Source of the DNA: Caballeronia sp. Lep1P3
GTDB taxonomy: Bacteria > Pseudomonadota > Gammaproteobacteria > Burkholderiales > Burkholderiaceae
Direction of reading: 5' to 3'
Assembly (NCBI RefSeq): GCF_022879595.1
Contig: NZ_CP084268.1
Coordinates: 372,001 to 436,000 of the forward strand
Length of the DNA stretch: 64,000 bases
In this document: positions 18,142-27,631 of the stretch, piece after piece
Numbering within the stretch: position 1 is the first letter of the stretch
How the letters are laid out: the number at the start of each line of letters is the position of its first letter
Made by a program: the position numbers and the translations under genes
The notes under the pieces: generated by a model
What the model was told of the DNA's origin: nothing
Database searches by the model: none
The model's input: the letters and a program-made list of their open reading frames with translations, nothing else

Positions 18142-18900
18142 TCACGCCGCGAGTCTTTCCAGAAGTTCCACCAGCAGATCGGGATTCAGCACCATCGCAT
18201 CGTGGCCGGTGTCGATGGTTTCCCATCCCCATCCCGGCAACGCGCGAATGCGCTCGCGCACCGGCAGCAGCGTGTCATACGACGGATTCGCGCAATGCAC
18301 ATACGTGCGGGGCAGGCCGTTGCCGAGCGGATTCGCGAGCGTCAGCGGCGTGCGGTACGTCGCGAGCGGATGCGGCGTGAGACGCCGGCGCACCCAGCCG
18401 GCGAGCGGATGATCGTCGGGGATGCCGGTGCCCGCGAGACCGTTGACCGGCATCGCGAGCGTCTGGCCGCTCGCCTTCACCGCGTCCATGCGTTCCTTGA
18501 CGACGCTTGCCGGCAGCACGTCGAAGGCCGTCTGTCCACTTTCGACGAGCAAGCTGTCGAGCATGACAAGCGCGCGGATCGAGCCGGGCATGCGGTCCGC
18601 GACACCCGAGGCCACCAGTCCGCCGAAGCTATGGCCGACGAGCACGACATCGCTCAACTCTTCCGATTCGATCAGGTTCTCGATGTCCGCAATGGGCACG
18701 TCGATGGAACTCGCCGCTTCGACGAGATGCCGCCGGTCGCCGAGCCCCGTGAGCGACGGCGCGAACACGCGATGCCCGCGCGCCGCGAGACGTTCGACGA
18801 CGAAGCGCCAGCACCAGCCGCCGTGCCATGCGCCGTGGATCAGCACGAAGGTTCTTGTTGAAGTCGTATGCGTCGGATCGGGTGCGGCGACGTCGGACAT
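18142..18900 (-). CDS. Alpha/beta hydrolase
   Basis: A 252-residue alpha/beta-hydrolase resembling plant-type esterases and hydroxynitrile lyases. FVLIHGAWHGGWCW carries the oxyanion hole, VGHSFGG the nucleophilic serine, and TGHDAMVLNPDLL the C-terminal histidine. The start at 18900 is taken because GGAG lies upstream; an ATG 45 bases earlier is less likely. It converges on the HMG-CoA-lyase gene across 21 bases with no obvious terminator. Substrate unknown. Confidence 0.82.
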   Translation of the reverse strand: MSDVAAPDPTHTTSTRTFVLIHGAWHGGWCWRFVVERLAARGHRVFAPSLTGLGDRRHLVEAASSIDVPIADIENLIESEELSDVVLVGHSFGGLVASGVADRMPGSIRALVMLDSLLVESGQTAFDVLPASVVKERMDAVKASGQTLAMPVNGLAGTGIPDDHPLAGWVRRRLTPHPLATYRTPLTLANPLGNGLPRTYVHCANPSYDTLLPVRERIRALPGWGWETIDTGHDAMVLNPDLLVELLERLAA

Positions 18901-19333
18901 GGGCGTTGGGCTCCGTGGATGCGCAATGATGAACGCATCGTACATGGATCGTTGCGGGGGCGCTGTCGGGGAAAGTTCGGGTACTTCGGTGCGGCCGCCG
19001 CGTTGCCGGGGTTCATTCTTCTCGCCAATCGGTTTAATAACCGGCTGAAGGTGTACCGCGCGCGGTGGTTGATGGCATGGCTTACAGGGCGTGATGCACC
19101 GCGTGTGGCGTTCCGTTCGAACGATTCCTCGGAAGCGGGTAACTATCGATGCAGCGAGAGCCGTTGCGCGACGCGATGAGGAACTGCTCTTAGTCAGTGA
19201 AGATGGTCAGTCGCCATGCTTCATGGCATATACCGCCAACGACATATGACGTAATTCGATACATCGAAGCCGACATTAGCGATACCGTAGAAAGCTCGCC
19301 GCTTGGCGATATTACAATAGGACGACTATATAA
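18901..19333. other. Non-coding region ahead of the Hcp cassette
   Basis: About 430 bases without a convincing gene. Base composition falls towards A+T to the right (for example around 19241-19333), matching the low-G+C cassette that follows. A short inverted repeat CGGTT-TAAT-AACCG lies at 19030-19043. An A+T-rich ACTATATAAATG just before the Hcp start suggests the cassette has its own promoter. Weak open frames here have no ribosome site or recognisable domain. Confidence 0.5.
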
Positions 19334-19831
19334 ATGGTAATGCCGGTTCATCTGTATCTTACGGACGATCAAGATCGTCCTTTGCGCGGGTCAAGCACGG
19401 TTCAGGGTCGTGAAGGAAGCATCGAAGTGATCGCGCTTTCGCATTGCTTCAGCGTGCCGGTTGATCCACAGACAGGAAACGTGACAGGGCAGCGTACACA
19501 TACGCCGCTCACAATAGAGAAGGAAATCGACTGTTCGACGCCCGTGCTCCATCAGATGCTCCGCGATTCGAGAACGCTCAAGTGCGCGGAGGCGGTCTTC
19601 TATCGGATCGATCACGCAGGAAAGGAAGAGGCGTACTACACGATAAAACTTGAGGGCGTAAAGCTCGGTTCGATCATGGCACTCATGCCCAATATGAAGG
19701 ACAAGCGCTGCGAACTATTCAATCACATGGAAAGCGTCGAACTCTTTTACGACACGATCTCATGGCACTATCACGATGGCAATCTCAAAGCCACCGACGC
19801 TCTGAAGGCAGCACGCGAAGAGGCGGTCTGA
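19334..19831 (+). CDS. hcp: Hcp family type VI secretion tube protein
   Basis: A 165-residue Hcp-like protein, the hexameric tube subunit of the type VI secretion system that also chaperones small effectors in its pore. Family features are the N-terminal beta strand MPVHLYLTDDQ, GSIEVIALSHCFSVPVD, the HTPLTIEKEIDCSTPVLHQMLRDSRTLKCAEAVFYR block and the LFNHMESVELFYDTISWHYHDGN end. No other secretion genes are in the window, so it is an orphan Hcp serving a system elsewhere. Two close ATGs (19334, 19340) are possible starts; AGGACG supports the first. G+C content is clearly lower than in flanking operons, suggesting horizontal origin. The next gene, a putative toxin, starts 2 bases after its stop codon. 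Confidence 0.85.
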   Translation: MVMPVHLYLTDDQDRPLRGSSTVQGREGSIEVIALSHCFSVPVDPQTGNVTGQRTHTPLTIEKEIDCSTPVLHQMLRDSRTLKCAEAVFYRIDHAGKEEAYYTIKLEGVKLGSIMALMPNMKDKRCELFNHMESVELFYDTISWHYHDGNLKATDALKAAREEAV

Positions 19832-19832
19832 A

Positions 19833-20312
19833 ATGGCGATACGTTGCACATTCACATTGAACAATCGAAACACGTCAACGCTCGTCTGTTCGGGATATGG
19901 CACGGTTGAAGCATTCTCTGGCCGGATGCGGGGACGTGACAACCCCGATGCGATAACATTGGAAGGGATCGGACCCATTCCCAAAGGCACGTATTACCTG
20001 GTAGATCGTCAGTCAGGCGGCATGTTCGGAGCGGTACACGATGCGCTGTCGCCTAGGCTCGGATCGACTGACAGGACAAAGTGGTTCATGCTGTGGAATC
20101 CAAAGACCGGTGACATCACGAACATACAGGGCGTCCGTCGCGGTCAGTTCCGGCTGCATCCAGCAGGAGACCGAGGACTTAGCGAAGGCTGCATTACTCT
20201 CGTCAATCCCGCTGAATTCGAATTGCTGCAGCGATTCATTCGTAGATCTCCGCCGCTTCTGCTTTTGCCGGGCACAACGTTGAAAGCATACGGTACGGTC
20301 ACGGTCAAATGA
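19833..20312 (+). CDS. Tlde1-type L,D-transpeptidase-fold T6SS effector (DUF2778)
   Basis: A 159-residue protein with the DUF2778/Tlde1 pattern. GIGPIPKGTYYLVDRQSGG lies at about residues 45-63, and the active-site stretch FRLHPAGDRGLSEGCITLVNP holds H109, S117 and C120, the HxxG...SxGC motif of L,D-transpeptidases. Known Tlde1 toxins are delivered to the periplasm by type VI secretion and cleave or exchange peptidoglycan stem peptides. There is no signal peptide, as expected for a cargo of Hcp. The start lies 2 bases after the hcp stop and its stop overlaps the next gene by 4 bases. Antibacterial activity is inferred. Confidence 0.82.
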   Translation: MAIRCTFTLNNRNTSTLVCSGYGTVEAFSGRMRGRDNPDAITLEGIGPIPKGTYYLVDRQSGGMFGAVHDALSPRLGSTDRTKWFMLWNPKTGDITNIQGVRRGQFRLHPAGDRGLSEGCITLVNPAEFELLQRFIRRSPPLLLLPGTTLKAYGTVTVK

Positions 20313-20848
20313 GGCACAAGCATCTTCGTAAGGTCGTGCATGCCTTGTCGCTGCTCGTCGCGTCCTTTCTGATTGGCGCGGCAATGACGCGCTTCCTCAT
20401 CCTTGATTCCGGAATGATGCCCGATTGGACGGCCTCGTCTATCCGGTTCCTGCTTGAGAAAGTGCGAGTTGGAGAGTCGGTCGGTGCCGAGGACATACAG
20501 GACGCGGACTTCCTCATCATCCTGTTGACGTGCTGGTCCGTCGCTCTACTCGTCATGTTCGCCGCATCTCGTTTGACCGGACGCGTCGTGGCTTCGGCAT
20601 CGTTACGTCTAGCGCTGATTGTGGCTGCGTTCGCCAGTGCCTACATCGCGGCAGAATGGCTCGAAGCTGTTCTGCTCCCGCCTGTGCAGTACATCGAACC
20701 GGAGGGCTTTCGCGTTCCTTGCCATGCTGGCTTGATCCTGTCGTGCTGGCTGGGCGGGCTCGGAGCGTCATTCGCAGCACTTTGTCTCATTCGTCGGTAT
20801 CGCGCAGGACTTTGTCGGCGCATTACAGGCAACCCCGAGAAGAAATAA
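20309..20848 (+). CDS. Four-helix membrane protein, candidate immunity protein
   Basis: A 179-residue protein with four predicted membrane helices: about residues 10-30, 65-88, 95-120 and 138-163. Two segments between helices 1-2 (about 31-64) and 3-4 (about 121-137) would face the periplasm if the positively charged N-terminus is cytoplasmic. It has no family I recognise. It starts at an ATG overlapping the toxin stop (ATGA), the usual arrangement for an immunity gene, and the toxin's target is periplasmic. Function as the cognate immunity protein is inferred from context. Confidence 0.65.
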   Translation: MRHKHLRKVVHALSLLVASFLIGAAMTRFLILDSGMMPDWTASSIRFLLEKVRVGESVGAEDIQDADFLIILLTCWSVALLVMFAASRLTGRVVASASLRLALIVAAFASAYIAAEWLEAVLLPPVQYIEPEGFRVPCHAGLILSCWLGGLGASFAALCLIRRYRAGLCRRITGNPEKK

Positions 20849-20909
20849 TCAGCGTCAGACATTTCCATGCTCTTCGCGGGCGTTCGCGCGCATTACTACT
20901 CGAAGCTGT

Positions 20910-21866
20910 TCACCCAAGCGCCGCGTCCTTCGTCACGATCTTGCGCGGAATAAGTTTCAAGTCATAGAACGCATCCGCGATGCGCTGTTGCTGCGCGAGC
21001 ACTGATCCATCAATGGGCTTGTAGACGTGCTCATAGTGTTCGAGCCCCGCCTTGATGATCGCGGCGTCCAGCCCCTGAATGGGCGCGAGTTGCGCGGCGG
21101 CCGCAGCGGTGTTTTGCCGTACCCATTGGCCCTGCCGACCGAGCGCATCCATCGTGACGGCAAGCACGTCCTTGCGCTTTTGCGCGAATTCGCGCTGGCT
21201 CAGGAAGAACTGATGATGGCTTGCGACGCCTTGCGCATCCGCGATCAGCCGTGCGTTACTCTGCGCTTGCGCGGCTGCGAGAAACGGGTCCCAGATGGCC
21301 CATGCGTCGATGGCTTGTCGTTCGAGCGCGGCGCGGGCATCGGCGGGCGGAAGGAAGACCGGATGAATGTCGCTGTAATCGAGGCCATGCTTGCGCAGCA
21401 GCGCGACGATGAACCAGTGCACGTCCGAGCCCTTGTTGAAGGCGATCTTCTTGCCCTTGAGATCGGCGACGCTCTTGATGGGCGAATCGTGCGCGACGAC
21501 CACGCCTTCCGCGCGCGGCGTCGGAATTTCATAGGCCGTATAGACGAAATCCGCGCCCGCTGCCTGCGCAAAGACAGGCGGCGCTTCGCCGACATAACCG
21601 AAATCGATCGCTCCGACGTTCAGGCCTTCGAGCAATTGCGGACCGGCGGGAAACTCCGTCCATGAAACGGTGACGTTGAGCGGCGCAAGCTGCTTTTCGA
21701 GCGTGCCGTTCGCCTTCAACAGCACGAGCGTGCTCGCCGCTTTCTGATAGCCGATGCGCAAGCGCTGGCTTTCGAACTTCGCCCACGATGGCGCGGCCAC
21801 GCCCGCGAGCGATGCGGCCAGCGCGGTGACGAACGTCCTGCGGCTTTTCGATGTCATGCGAATCAT
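20910..21866 (-). CDS. ssuA: Aliphatic sulfonate ABC transporter substrate-binding protein
   Basis: A 318-residue periplasmic protein with a signal sequence (SKSRRTFVTALAASLAGVAAPSWA) and SsuA-type body (RIGYQKAASTLVLLKANGTLEKQL, FGYVGEAPPVFAQAAGADFVYTAYE, KIAFNKGSDVHWFIVALL). It binds alkanesulfonates for the SsuBC importer. The start may be ATG 21857 rather than 21866. It is divergent from ssuD-ssuC-ssuB with 265 bases between, where the sulfur-starvation control region must lie. Confidence 0.87.
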   Translation of the reverse strand: MIRMTSKSRRTFVTALAASLAGVAAPSWAKFESQRLRIGYQKAASTLVLLKANGTLEKQLAPLNVTVSWTEFPAGPQLLEGLNVGAIDFGYVGEAPPVFAQAAGADFVYTAYEIPTPRAEGVVVAHDSPIKSVADLKGKKIAFNKGSDVHWFIVALLRKHGLDYSDIHPVFLPPADARAALERQAIDAWAIWDPFLAAAQAQSNARLIADAQGVASHHQFFLSQREFAQKRKDVLAVTMDALGRQGQWVRQNTAAAAAQLAPIQGLDAAIIKAGLEHYEHVYKPIDGSVLAQQQRIADAFYDLKLIPRKIVTKDAALG

Positions 21867-22131
21867 AGTGCGAAGTCTTCAGGCAAGGGATAAACAAGCA
21901 CGAGAGGTGCGCTCCGGCCCGCCATGCTATCGAACGCGGCGCGGCCCGCGAAGTGACGTTTGCTGCTAAGCAAATCAGCATCGGCATCGTGCAATGCAAA
22001 GCACGGATGCGGGAATTCAAAGCTGAATTCGATCGTTCGCCTAGACAGCGCCCGTCCCTAAACTGGCCTACTCGTCGCCGCGCGACCGACGATTTTTTCC
22101 ACGCAATGAATAGACATTCGAGGAGTAGTGC

Positions 22132-23301
22132 ATGAACGTATTCTGGTTCGTCCCGACCCACGGCGATAGCCGCTATCTCGGCACGTCGAAGGGCGCGCGC
22201 GCCGCGGACCTCGCCTATTTTCAGCAGATCGCGGTAGCCGCCGATACGCTCGGCTATCAGGGCGTGCTGCTGCCGACGGGCCGTTCCTGCGAGGACGCGT
22301 GGGTCGTCGCATCGAGCCTCATTCCCGTGACGAAGAAGCTCAAGTTTCTCGTCGCGATCCGGCCGGGACTGTCGTCGCCGGGGTTGTCGGCGCGCATGGC
22401 GTCCACGTTCGACCGTCTGTCCGGTGGACGTCTACTCATCAACGTCGTCACAGGAGGCGATTCCACTGAGCTCGAAGGCGACGGCGTATTCGTCGATCAC
22501 GATACGCGCTATGAAATCACCGATGAATTCCTGCATATCTGGCGGCGTCTGCTGAGCGCATCGCACACGAACGATGCCATCGAGTTCGAAGGCAGGCATC
22601 TGCAATCGAAGGGCGGGAAGGTGCTGTATCCGCCGGCGCAAGCGCCGCATCCGCCGTTGTGGTTCGGCGGATCGTCGGCGGCTGCGCACGATATCGCCGC
22701 GACGCATATCGACACGTATCTCACCTGGGGCGAGCCGCCCGAAGCGGTCGCGAAGAAGCTCGCCGACATTCGCGCGCGCGCAGAGGCCCAGGGACGCGAG
22801 ATTCGCTTCGGCATCCGTCTTCATGTGATCGTGCGCGAAACGGAAGAGGAAGCGTGGGCCGCAGCGGCTAGCCTCATCAGTCATCTCGACGATGAAACCG
22901 TCGCGCGCGCGCAAGCGTCGTTCGCGAAGATGGATTCGGAAGGACAGCGCCGCATGGCGCAACTGCATGGCGGCAAGCGCGGCGGGCGCGAAACGCTCGA
23001 GATTCATCCGCACTTGTGGGCGGGCGTCGGTCTCGTTCGCGGCGGCGCGGGAACTGCACTCGTTGGGAATCCGAAGCAAGTTGCGGCGCTCATGAAGGAA
23101 TACGCGGACCTCGGCATCGAGACGTTCATTCTCTCCGGTTATCCGCATCTTGAAGAGTCGTATCGCTTCGCGGAACTGGTCTTTCCGCTACTCGACATGG
23201 AGCGCGGCGAGAAGAAATCGGAAAAGCGCAGCGGACCGCTTTCCGGGCCGTTTGGCGAGATCGTCGGAACGAGCTATCTGCCGCAGGCAAGTCAAAGCTG
23301 A
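22132..23301 (+). CDS. ssuD: FMNH2-dependent alkanesulfonate monooxygenase
   Basis: A 389-residue bacterial luciferase-like flavin monooxygenase that releases sulfite from alkanesulfonates using reduced FMN. The sequence [57 protein letters not shown] is nearly diagnostic for SsuD, as are [21 protein letters not shown] and NVVTGGD. A ribosome site GAGGAG precedes the ATG. Reduced flavin could be supplied by the FMN reductase at 25965-26606. Confidence 0.92.
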   Translation: MNVFWFVPTHGDSRYLGTSKGARAADLAYFQQIAVAADTLGYQGVLLPTGRSCEDAWVVASSLIPVTKKLKFLVAIRPGLSSPGLSARMASTFDRLSGGRLLINVVTGGDSTELEGDGVFVDHDTRYEITDEFLHIWRRLLSASHTNDAIEFEGRHLQSKGGKVLYPPAQAPHPPLWFGGSSAAAHDIAATHIDTYLTWGEPPEAVAKKLADIRARAEAQGREIRFGIRLHVIVRETEEEAWAAAASLISHLDDETVARAQASFAKMDSEGQRRMAQLHGGKRGGRETLEIHPHLWAGVGLVRGGAGTALVGNPKQVAALMKEYADLGIETFILSGYPHLEESYRFAELVFPLLDMERGEKKSEKRSGPLSGPFGEIVGTSYLPQASQS

Positions 23302-23336
23302 GCGTGATCACGCACTATCGTCGGAGGATAAAAAGC

Positions 23337-24179
23337 ATGGCCGATGTACTCGCTCAAGCAATTCCCGCTGCGCAGCCAAAGAAGCGCAGCATGTCCCGCT
23401 TTCTCAAGCATGTATTTTCCGTGGCGGCGCCGTGGCTCGTGCCGCTCGCCATCCTGCTGCTTTGGGAATACGCCGCGCGCTCGGGCGCATTGTCCACGCG
23501 CGTGTTGCCGGAGCCGCTTGCCGTGGTCAAGTCGGCATGGGCGCTCGTGCAGTCGGGGAACATGTGGGCGAACGTCAAGGTCAGCGCGTGGCGCGCGCTG
23601 CTCGGGCTTGCCATCGGCGGGGGCGTGGGATTGCTGCTCGGACTGTGGACGGGCCTTTTCCGGCCGATCGAAATCGCGCTGGATTCCACGGTGCAAATGA
23701 TCCGCAACATCCCCGCGCTCGCGATGATTCCGCTCGTCATCCTGTGGTTCGGCATCGAGGAGGAAGCGAAGATTTTTCTCGTCGCGCTGGGCGTGTTCTT
23801 TCCGATCTACGTGAACACGTTTCATGGCATACGGTCCGTCGATGCGAACCTGATCGAGATGGCGCGCAGTTATGGCGTGAAGGGCTTCGAGCTGTATCGC
23901 GATGTCATTCTGCCGGGCGCGCTGCCTTCCATTCTCGTCGGCGTGCGCTTCGCGCTCGGCCTCATGTGGGTCATGCTGATCGTGGCCGAAACGATCTCGG
24001 CGCAATCGGGCATCGGCTACATGACGATGAACGCGCGCGAGTTCCTTCAGACCGATGTCGTGGTCGTCGGCATTCTGCTGTATGCGGTGCTCGGCAAGCT
24101 CGCGGACGTGCTCGCGAAGGGCATCGAACGCGCGGCGCTGCGCTGGCATCCGGCTTATCAACGAGGAGAGAAGGCATGA
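23337..24179 (+). CDS. ssuC: Aliphatic sulfonate ABC transporter permease
   Basis: A 280-residue inner-membrane permease of the SsuC/TauC family with about six helices. The cytoplasmic ATPase-contact loop is [31 protein letters not shown] (EAA motif). The start at 23337 follows GGAGGATAAAAAGC; an in-frame ATC-rich extension upstream is unlikely. It follows ssuD by 35 bases and overlaps ssuB by 4 bases. Confidence 0.9.
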   Translation: MADVLAQAIPAAQPKKRSMSRFLKHVFSVAAPWLVPLAILLLWEYAARSGALSTRVLPEPLAVVKSAWALVQSGNMWANVKVSAWRALLGLAIGGGVGLLLGLWTGLFRPIEIALDSTVQMIRNIPALAMIPLVILWFGIEEEAKIFLVALGVFFPIYVNTFHGIRSVDANLIEMARSYGVKGFELYRDVILPGALPSILVGVRFALGLMWVMLIVAETISAQSGIGYMTMNAREFLQTDVVVVGILLYAVLGKLADVLAKGIERAALRWHPAYQRGEKA

Positions 24180-24967
24180 GCGCGACCGCCCCTGTATCGA
24201 CGAGGCGCAACGACGTTCGCGTGCAGCCTCGTGTGCGCGCAGTGACGAACGATGTCGCCGACATCGCGGTTGAATTGCGCGGCGTGCACAAGCGTTATGG
24301 CGATCGCGCGGTGTTATCCGACTTTGACCTTTCGATCGAACGCGGCAGCTTCGTCTCCATCGTCGGGCGCAGCGGCTGCGGAAAATCGACGCTCCTGCGT
24401 CTCATTGCGGAACTGGAAGCGCCGAGCGGCGGCGCGTTGACGAAGCGCGCACGCAATGGCGCGGTGCTCGATACGCGCATCCTGTTTCAGGACGCGCGTC
24501 TCTTGCCCTGGAAGACGGTGCTGCAGAACGTGATGCTCGGCTTGAAGAAGCGTGCGCGCGACGATGCGCGGGCTGTGCTGGCCGAAGTGGGCTTGCTCGA
24601 GCGCGCGAATGACTGGCCGTCGCAATTGTCGGGCGGACAGCGGCAGCGCGTGGCGTTGGCGCGTGCGCTGGTTCATCGTCCGCAACTGCTTCTGCTCGAT
24701 GAGCCGCTCGGCGCGCTCGATGCGCTGACGCGAATCGAAATGCATGCGCTGATCGAGCGGCTATGGCGCGAACATCGCTTTACGGCGCTGCTCGTGACGC
24801 ATGACGTGCATGAGGCCGTCGCGCTCGGCGACCGCATCCTGCTCGTGGAAGAAGGGCGCATCGCGCTCGATCAACCCGTCGCGCTCGAAAGACCGCGCAG
24901 GAACGTATCGGCGCAGGCGTCGGCGCTCGAAGAGCGTGTGTTGCGGCGCATTCTGAAGCAGGAGTGA
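24176..24967 (+). CDS. ssuB: Aliphatic sulfonate ABC transporter ATP-binding protein
   Basis: A 263-residue ABC ATPase energising SsuC. Walker [10 protein letters not shown], signature LSGGQRQRV, Walker [17 protein letters not shown] and switch [13 protein letters not shown] are present. An N-terminal extension of about 30 residues precedes the first ABC strand, common in Burkholderia SsuB. It starts in the ATGA overlap with ssuC and ends the rightward Ssu operon. Confidence 0.9.
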   Translation: MSATAPVSTRRNDVRVQPRVRAVTNDVADIAVELRGVHKRYGDRAVLSDFDLSIERGSFVSIVGRSGCGKSTLLRLIAELEAPSGGALTKRARNGAVLDTRILFQDARLLPWKTVLQNVMLGLKKRARDDARAVLAEVGLLERANDWPSQLSGGQRQRVALARALVHRPQLLLLDEPLGALDALTRIEMHALIERLWREHRFTALLVTHDVHEAVALGDRILLVEEGRIALDQPVALERPRRNVSAQASALEERVLRRILKQE

Positions 24968-24993
24968 GCGCGGCTTGCGTGTCATGCGGGGAC

Positions 24994-25821
24994 TTAGTGC
25001 TGCGGCGCGCCGTCCCATGCAGGCAGCGTGACGCCGTGGTACACCTTGAGAATCGCCGAGGCCACGTTCGCCTGCTGATAGCTCTGCACGAGCGTCTTGA
25101 CCCACGGCGCCTGCGCATCTTTCGCATTGACGGCGATGAAGTTGCGGTACGGATTGCCCGTCACATCTTCCTGCGCAATGCGCTCTTGCGGAATCTCGAT
25201 GCCGGCCTTGATCGCCCAGTCGGTGTTGACGACAGCAGCATCCAGATCGCCGATTGCGCGGCCGACGATGCCCGCGTCCAGTTCCTTGATCTGCACATGC
25301 TTTGGGTTGCTCGAAATATCGCGAGCGGTCGGCAGCATACCGACGCCGTCGCGCAGCTTGATGACGCCGTTCGCCTGCAGTAGCAACAGCGCGCGGCCTT
25401 CATTGCTCGGATCGTTCGGCACGCCGATAGCCGCGTTCTCTCGCAGCGCGGCGACCGACTTCACCTTGCGCGAGTAGAGGCCGATAGGCTGCACATACGT
25501 GAAGCCGACCGGCACGATGGCGTAGTGACGCGCGGCGATCTGCGCATCGAGATAAGGCTTGTGCTGGAACGAATTCGCGTCGAGATCATGCTGCGCGAGC
25601 GCTTCGTTTGGCTGCGTGTAGTCGGAGAAAGTCGTGACCTTGACGGTGATGCCTTCTTTCGCGGCGTTCGCGGCGACGGTGCGCCAGACATCCTCGTCCT
25701 CGCCGGACATGATGCCGACGCGCACCGTCTGCGTGACAGCGCATGCGGGCTGCGTATTCACGATGCCGCATGCGATAAGTGCAGAAAATAGCGCGTTTCT
25801 AAAGGGCTTTTCGATGTTCAT
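24994..25821 (-). CDS. MetQ/NlpA family substrate-binding lipoprotein
   Basis: A 275-residue binding protein of the methionine ABC importer family (VRVGIMSGEDEDVWRTVAANAAKEGITVKVTTFSDYTQPNEAL, then FQHKPYLDAQIAARHY and the late NPYRNFIAVN). The short signal peptide ends in a possible lipobox LIAC at residues 15-18. The start at 25821 is chosen because the longer frame begins with polar, non-signal sequence. No MetN or MetI gene is adjacent, so it either serves a transporter elsewhere or extends the sulfur-source range of the neighbouring Ssu genes. Confidence 0.8.
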   Translation of the reverse strand: MNIEKPFRNALFSALIACGIVNTQPACAVTQTVRVGIMSGEDEDVWRTVAANAAKEGITVKVTTFSDYTQPNEALAQHDLDANSFQHKPYLDAQIAARHYAIVPVGFTYVQPIGLYSRKVKSVAALRENAAIGVPNDPSNEGRALLLLQANGVIKLRDGVGMLPTARDISSNPKHVQIKELDAGIVGRAIGDLDAAVVNTDWAIKAGIEIPQERIAQEDVTGNPYRNFIAVNAKDAQAPWVKTLVQSYQQANVASAILKVYHGVTLPAWDGAPQH

Positions 25822-25964
25822 GGTTGCGCACGCTCGCGTGTTGAAAGGCCCTGATGCTAGAGACCGCGCACGCCTTGCGCAAATAACATCGATTGCTATC
25901 GTTATCGCCGAATGTGAGCGATACGAAAGCATTGCGCACGCACTATGAACATCGACGATGCGCG

Positions 25965-26606
25965 TCAGCCCTGCGCAACCGCCACGCGATGCTCAAGCGC
26001 GTCACGCGCATTCGATGCCTCATGCGCGCCGAACGCGAGCGCAAAGGTCGAGGCCTGCCGTCCCACCGTGCGAAGCTGTTCGACGACCTTCGGGTCCGAG
26101 CATGTATCGGCGGTTTCGAAGCGCGTTTCGAGCGTATTCACGGCGGCGCCGAAGGGCGTTGGCCAGCCGCGCAACGCATGCACGATGGAACGCAGCGACG
26201 TGAGCACCGTTCCCGCCGCTTGCCATCCATATGCGGTCACGATGCTGCCGACCGCGCGGCCATCGAGATAAGGACGATCGTCGAGGCGCAGCTCCTCGAG
26301 CGTATCGAGCGCGTTCTTGACGAGGCCCGATATGCCGCCGTGATAACCCGGCGTCGCGATGATGAGCGCGTCCGCGCGGCGCACGCTTTCGATGAGTTCG
26401 TGCTGTTCGTCCGTCAGCGCGCGGGCATCGGGCGAATAGTGCGGAAGGCTTTGAAGGAAAGCGCCGCCGAAGAGTTGCACGCGCGCGCCCGCTTCCTGCG
26501 CGCCTTTCAGTGCGAATGCAAGCGCGCGTTCGGTCGATGACGCGGGCCGTGTCGTACCGCCTATCCCGACGACGAGCGGCTGGCGCGAGGATGAATTCTG
26601 GACCAC
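25965..26606 (-). CDS. NADPH-dependent FMN reductase (SsuE/MsuE type)
   Basis: A 213-residue flavodoxin-like reductase: VVGIGGTTRPASSTERALAFAL is the FMN phosphate loop and ADALIIATPGYHGGISGLVKNALDTLEEL the second flavin segment. It supplies reduced FMN to a two-component monooxygenase, here probably SsuD. A GTG at 26606 is the best start, because GGAG sits seven bases before it and the longer frames upstream encode unrelated sequence. Gene orientation is opposite to ssuD. Confidence 0.82.
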   Translation of the reverse strand: MVQNSSSRQPLVVGIGGTTRPASSTERALAFALKGAQEAGARVQLFGGAFLQSLPHYSPDARALTDEQHELIESVRRADALIIATPGYHGGISGLVKNALDTLEELRLDDRPYLDGRAVGSIVTAYGWQAAGTVLTSLRSIVHALRGWPTPFGAAVNTLETRFETADTCSDPKVVEQLRTVGRQASTFALAFGAHEASNARDALEHRVAVAQG

Positions 26607-26874
26607 GTTTTGACTCCGTTGAATGTCGTTGGCTTTGCTGCCGGCCGTGGAGCGAATCATCATAGCGAGCGCTTGCGCGCAGGGGAACGCATCAATTGCG
26701 CTAAGGATATTCGCTACGCTCGCGGCATGCGCGGTGCTTATTCCGTTTGCGGATGTCGTCATCACAGCAAGCGCGCATAGCATCGGGCGAACGCTTCGTT
26801 GCCATGCGCGCGAACCTTGTCCTAGCATCGGGCGTTCTGCGCACGCCGCGTCTTTCCATCACGACGATAAACTC

Positions 26875-27468
26875 ATGACCCATCGACCGGCTCCGACCGA
26901 CATCGCCATTCATCCATTGATCGCCGGACGATGGAGCCCGCGCGCGTATGCCGAGCGTCCCGTCGCGCATGCGCAAGTCATCGCGCTGGTGGAAGCGGCG
27001 CGCTGGGCGCCGTCTGCGTATAACGTGCAGCCGTGGCGCTTCGTCGTATTCGAGAAGTCGCAGGATCGCGAAGCGTTCGACCGCGCGTTCGCTACGCTCG
27101 TGCCGTTCAATCAAGGCTGGAACCGGCATGCGCAAGTGTTGATCGCCGTGCTCGCGGATACGCTGACCGCCAAAGGCACCGCGAATGCGAGCGCGAGTTA
27201 CGATGCCGGAGCCGCTGCAATGGCGCTGCTGCTTCAGGCCCATGCGCAGGACCTCGCCGCTCACGCGATGGGCGGCTTCGACGGCGACGCGCTCAAGCAG
27301 GCGTTCTCGATTCCCGAGCGTTACACCGCGTTGAGCATGATCTCGGTCGCACATCATGGCGACGCGCAGGCGCTGCCCCCCGAGCTCGCCGCGCGGGAAG
27401 CCGCGCCTCGCGCGCGACTGCCGCTCGAAGAGATCGCGCATTTCGGTGGCTGGACCGACGCGCGATAG
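26875..27468 (+). CDS. Nitroreductase family protein
   Basis: A 197-residue flavin reductase-like enzyme: RWSPRAYAERPV and ARWAPSAYNVQPWRFVVFEKS form the FMN-binding start of the nitroreductase fold, and AAAMALLLQAHAQDLAAHAMGGFD the central helix. The reaction is an NAD(P)H-dependent reduction of an unknown acceptor. It is divergent from the FMN reductase gene across about 270 bases and could be controlled with it. The start at 26875 fits the family; the longer frame upstream is non-coding. Confidence 0.8.
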   Translation: MTHRPAPTDIAIHPLIAGRWSPRAYAERPVAHAQVIALVEAARWAPSAYNVQPWRFVVFEKSQDREAFDRAFATLVPFNQGWNRHAQVLIAVLADTLTAKGTANASASYDAGAAAMALLLQAHAQDLAAHAMGGFDGDALKQAFSIPERYTALSMISVAHHGDAQALPPELAAREAAPRARLPLEEIAHFGGWTDAR

Positions 27469-27631
27469 GCGTGACGCGATGAGCATCATGCGATAAGCGT
27501 GTCGGGTTAAGCACGCGCAAGCAGGCATTGCCAACCTGCGCTAATGTCTTCCTTCTGGCCCTTCCGCACGAACGCTTGCCTTCACCGCGCAAGCGTTGCG
27601 CAATGCAATCGACAGCAAGGAGATTTTCCCG

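Noticed and set aside
18868..19179. Rightward frame of about 100 codons after the alpha/beta hydrolase start
   Set aside because: Overlaps the start of the opposite hydrolase gene, has no ribosome site and no recognisable domain.
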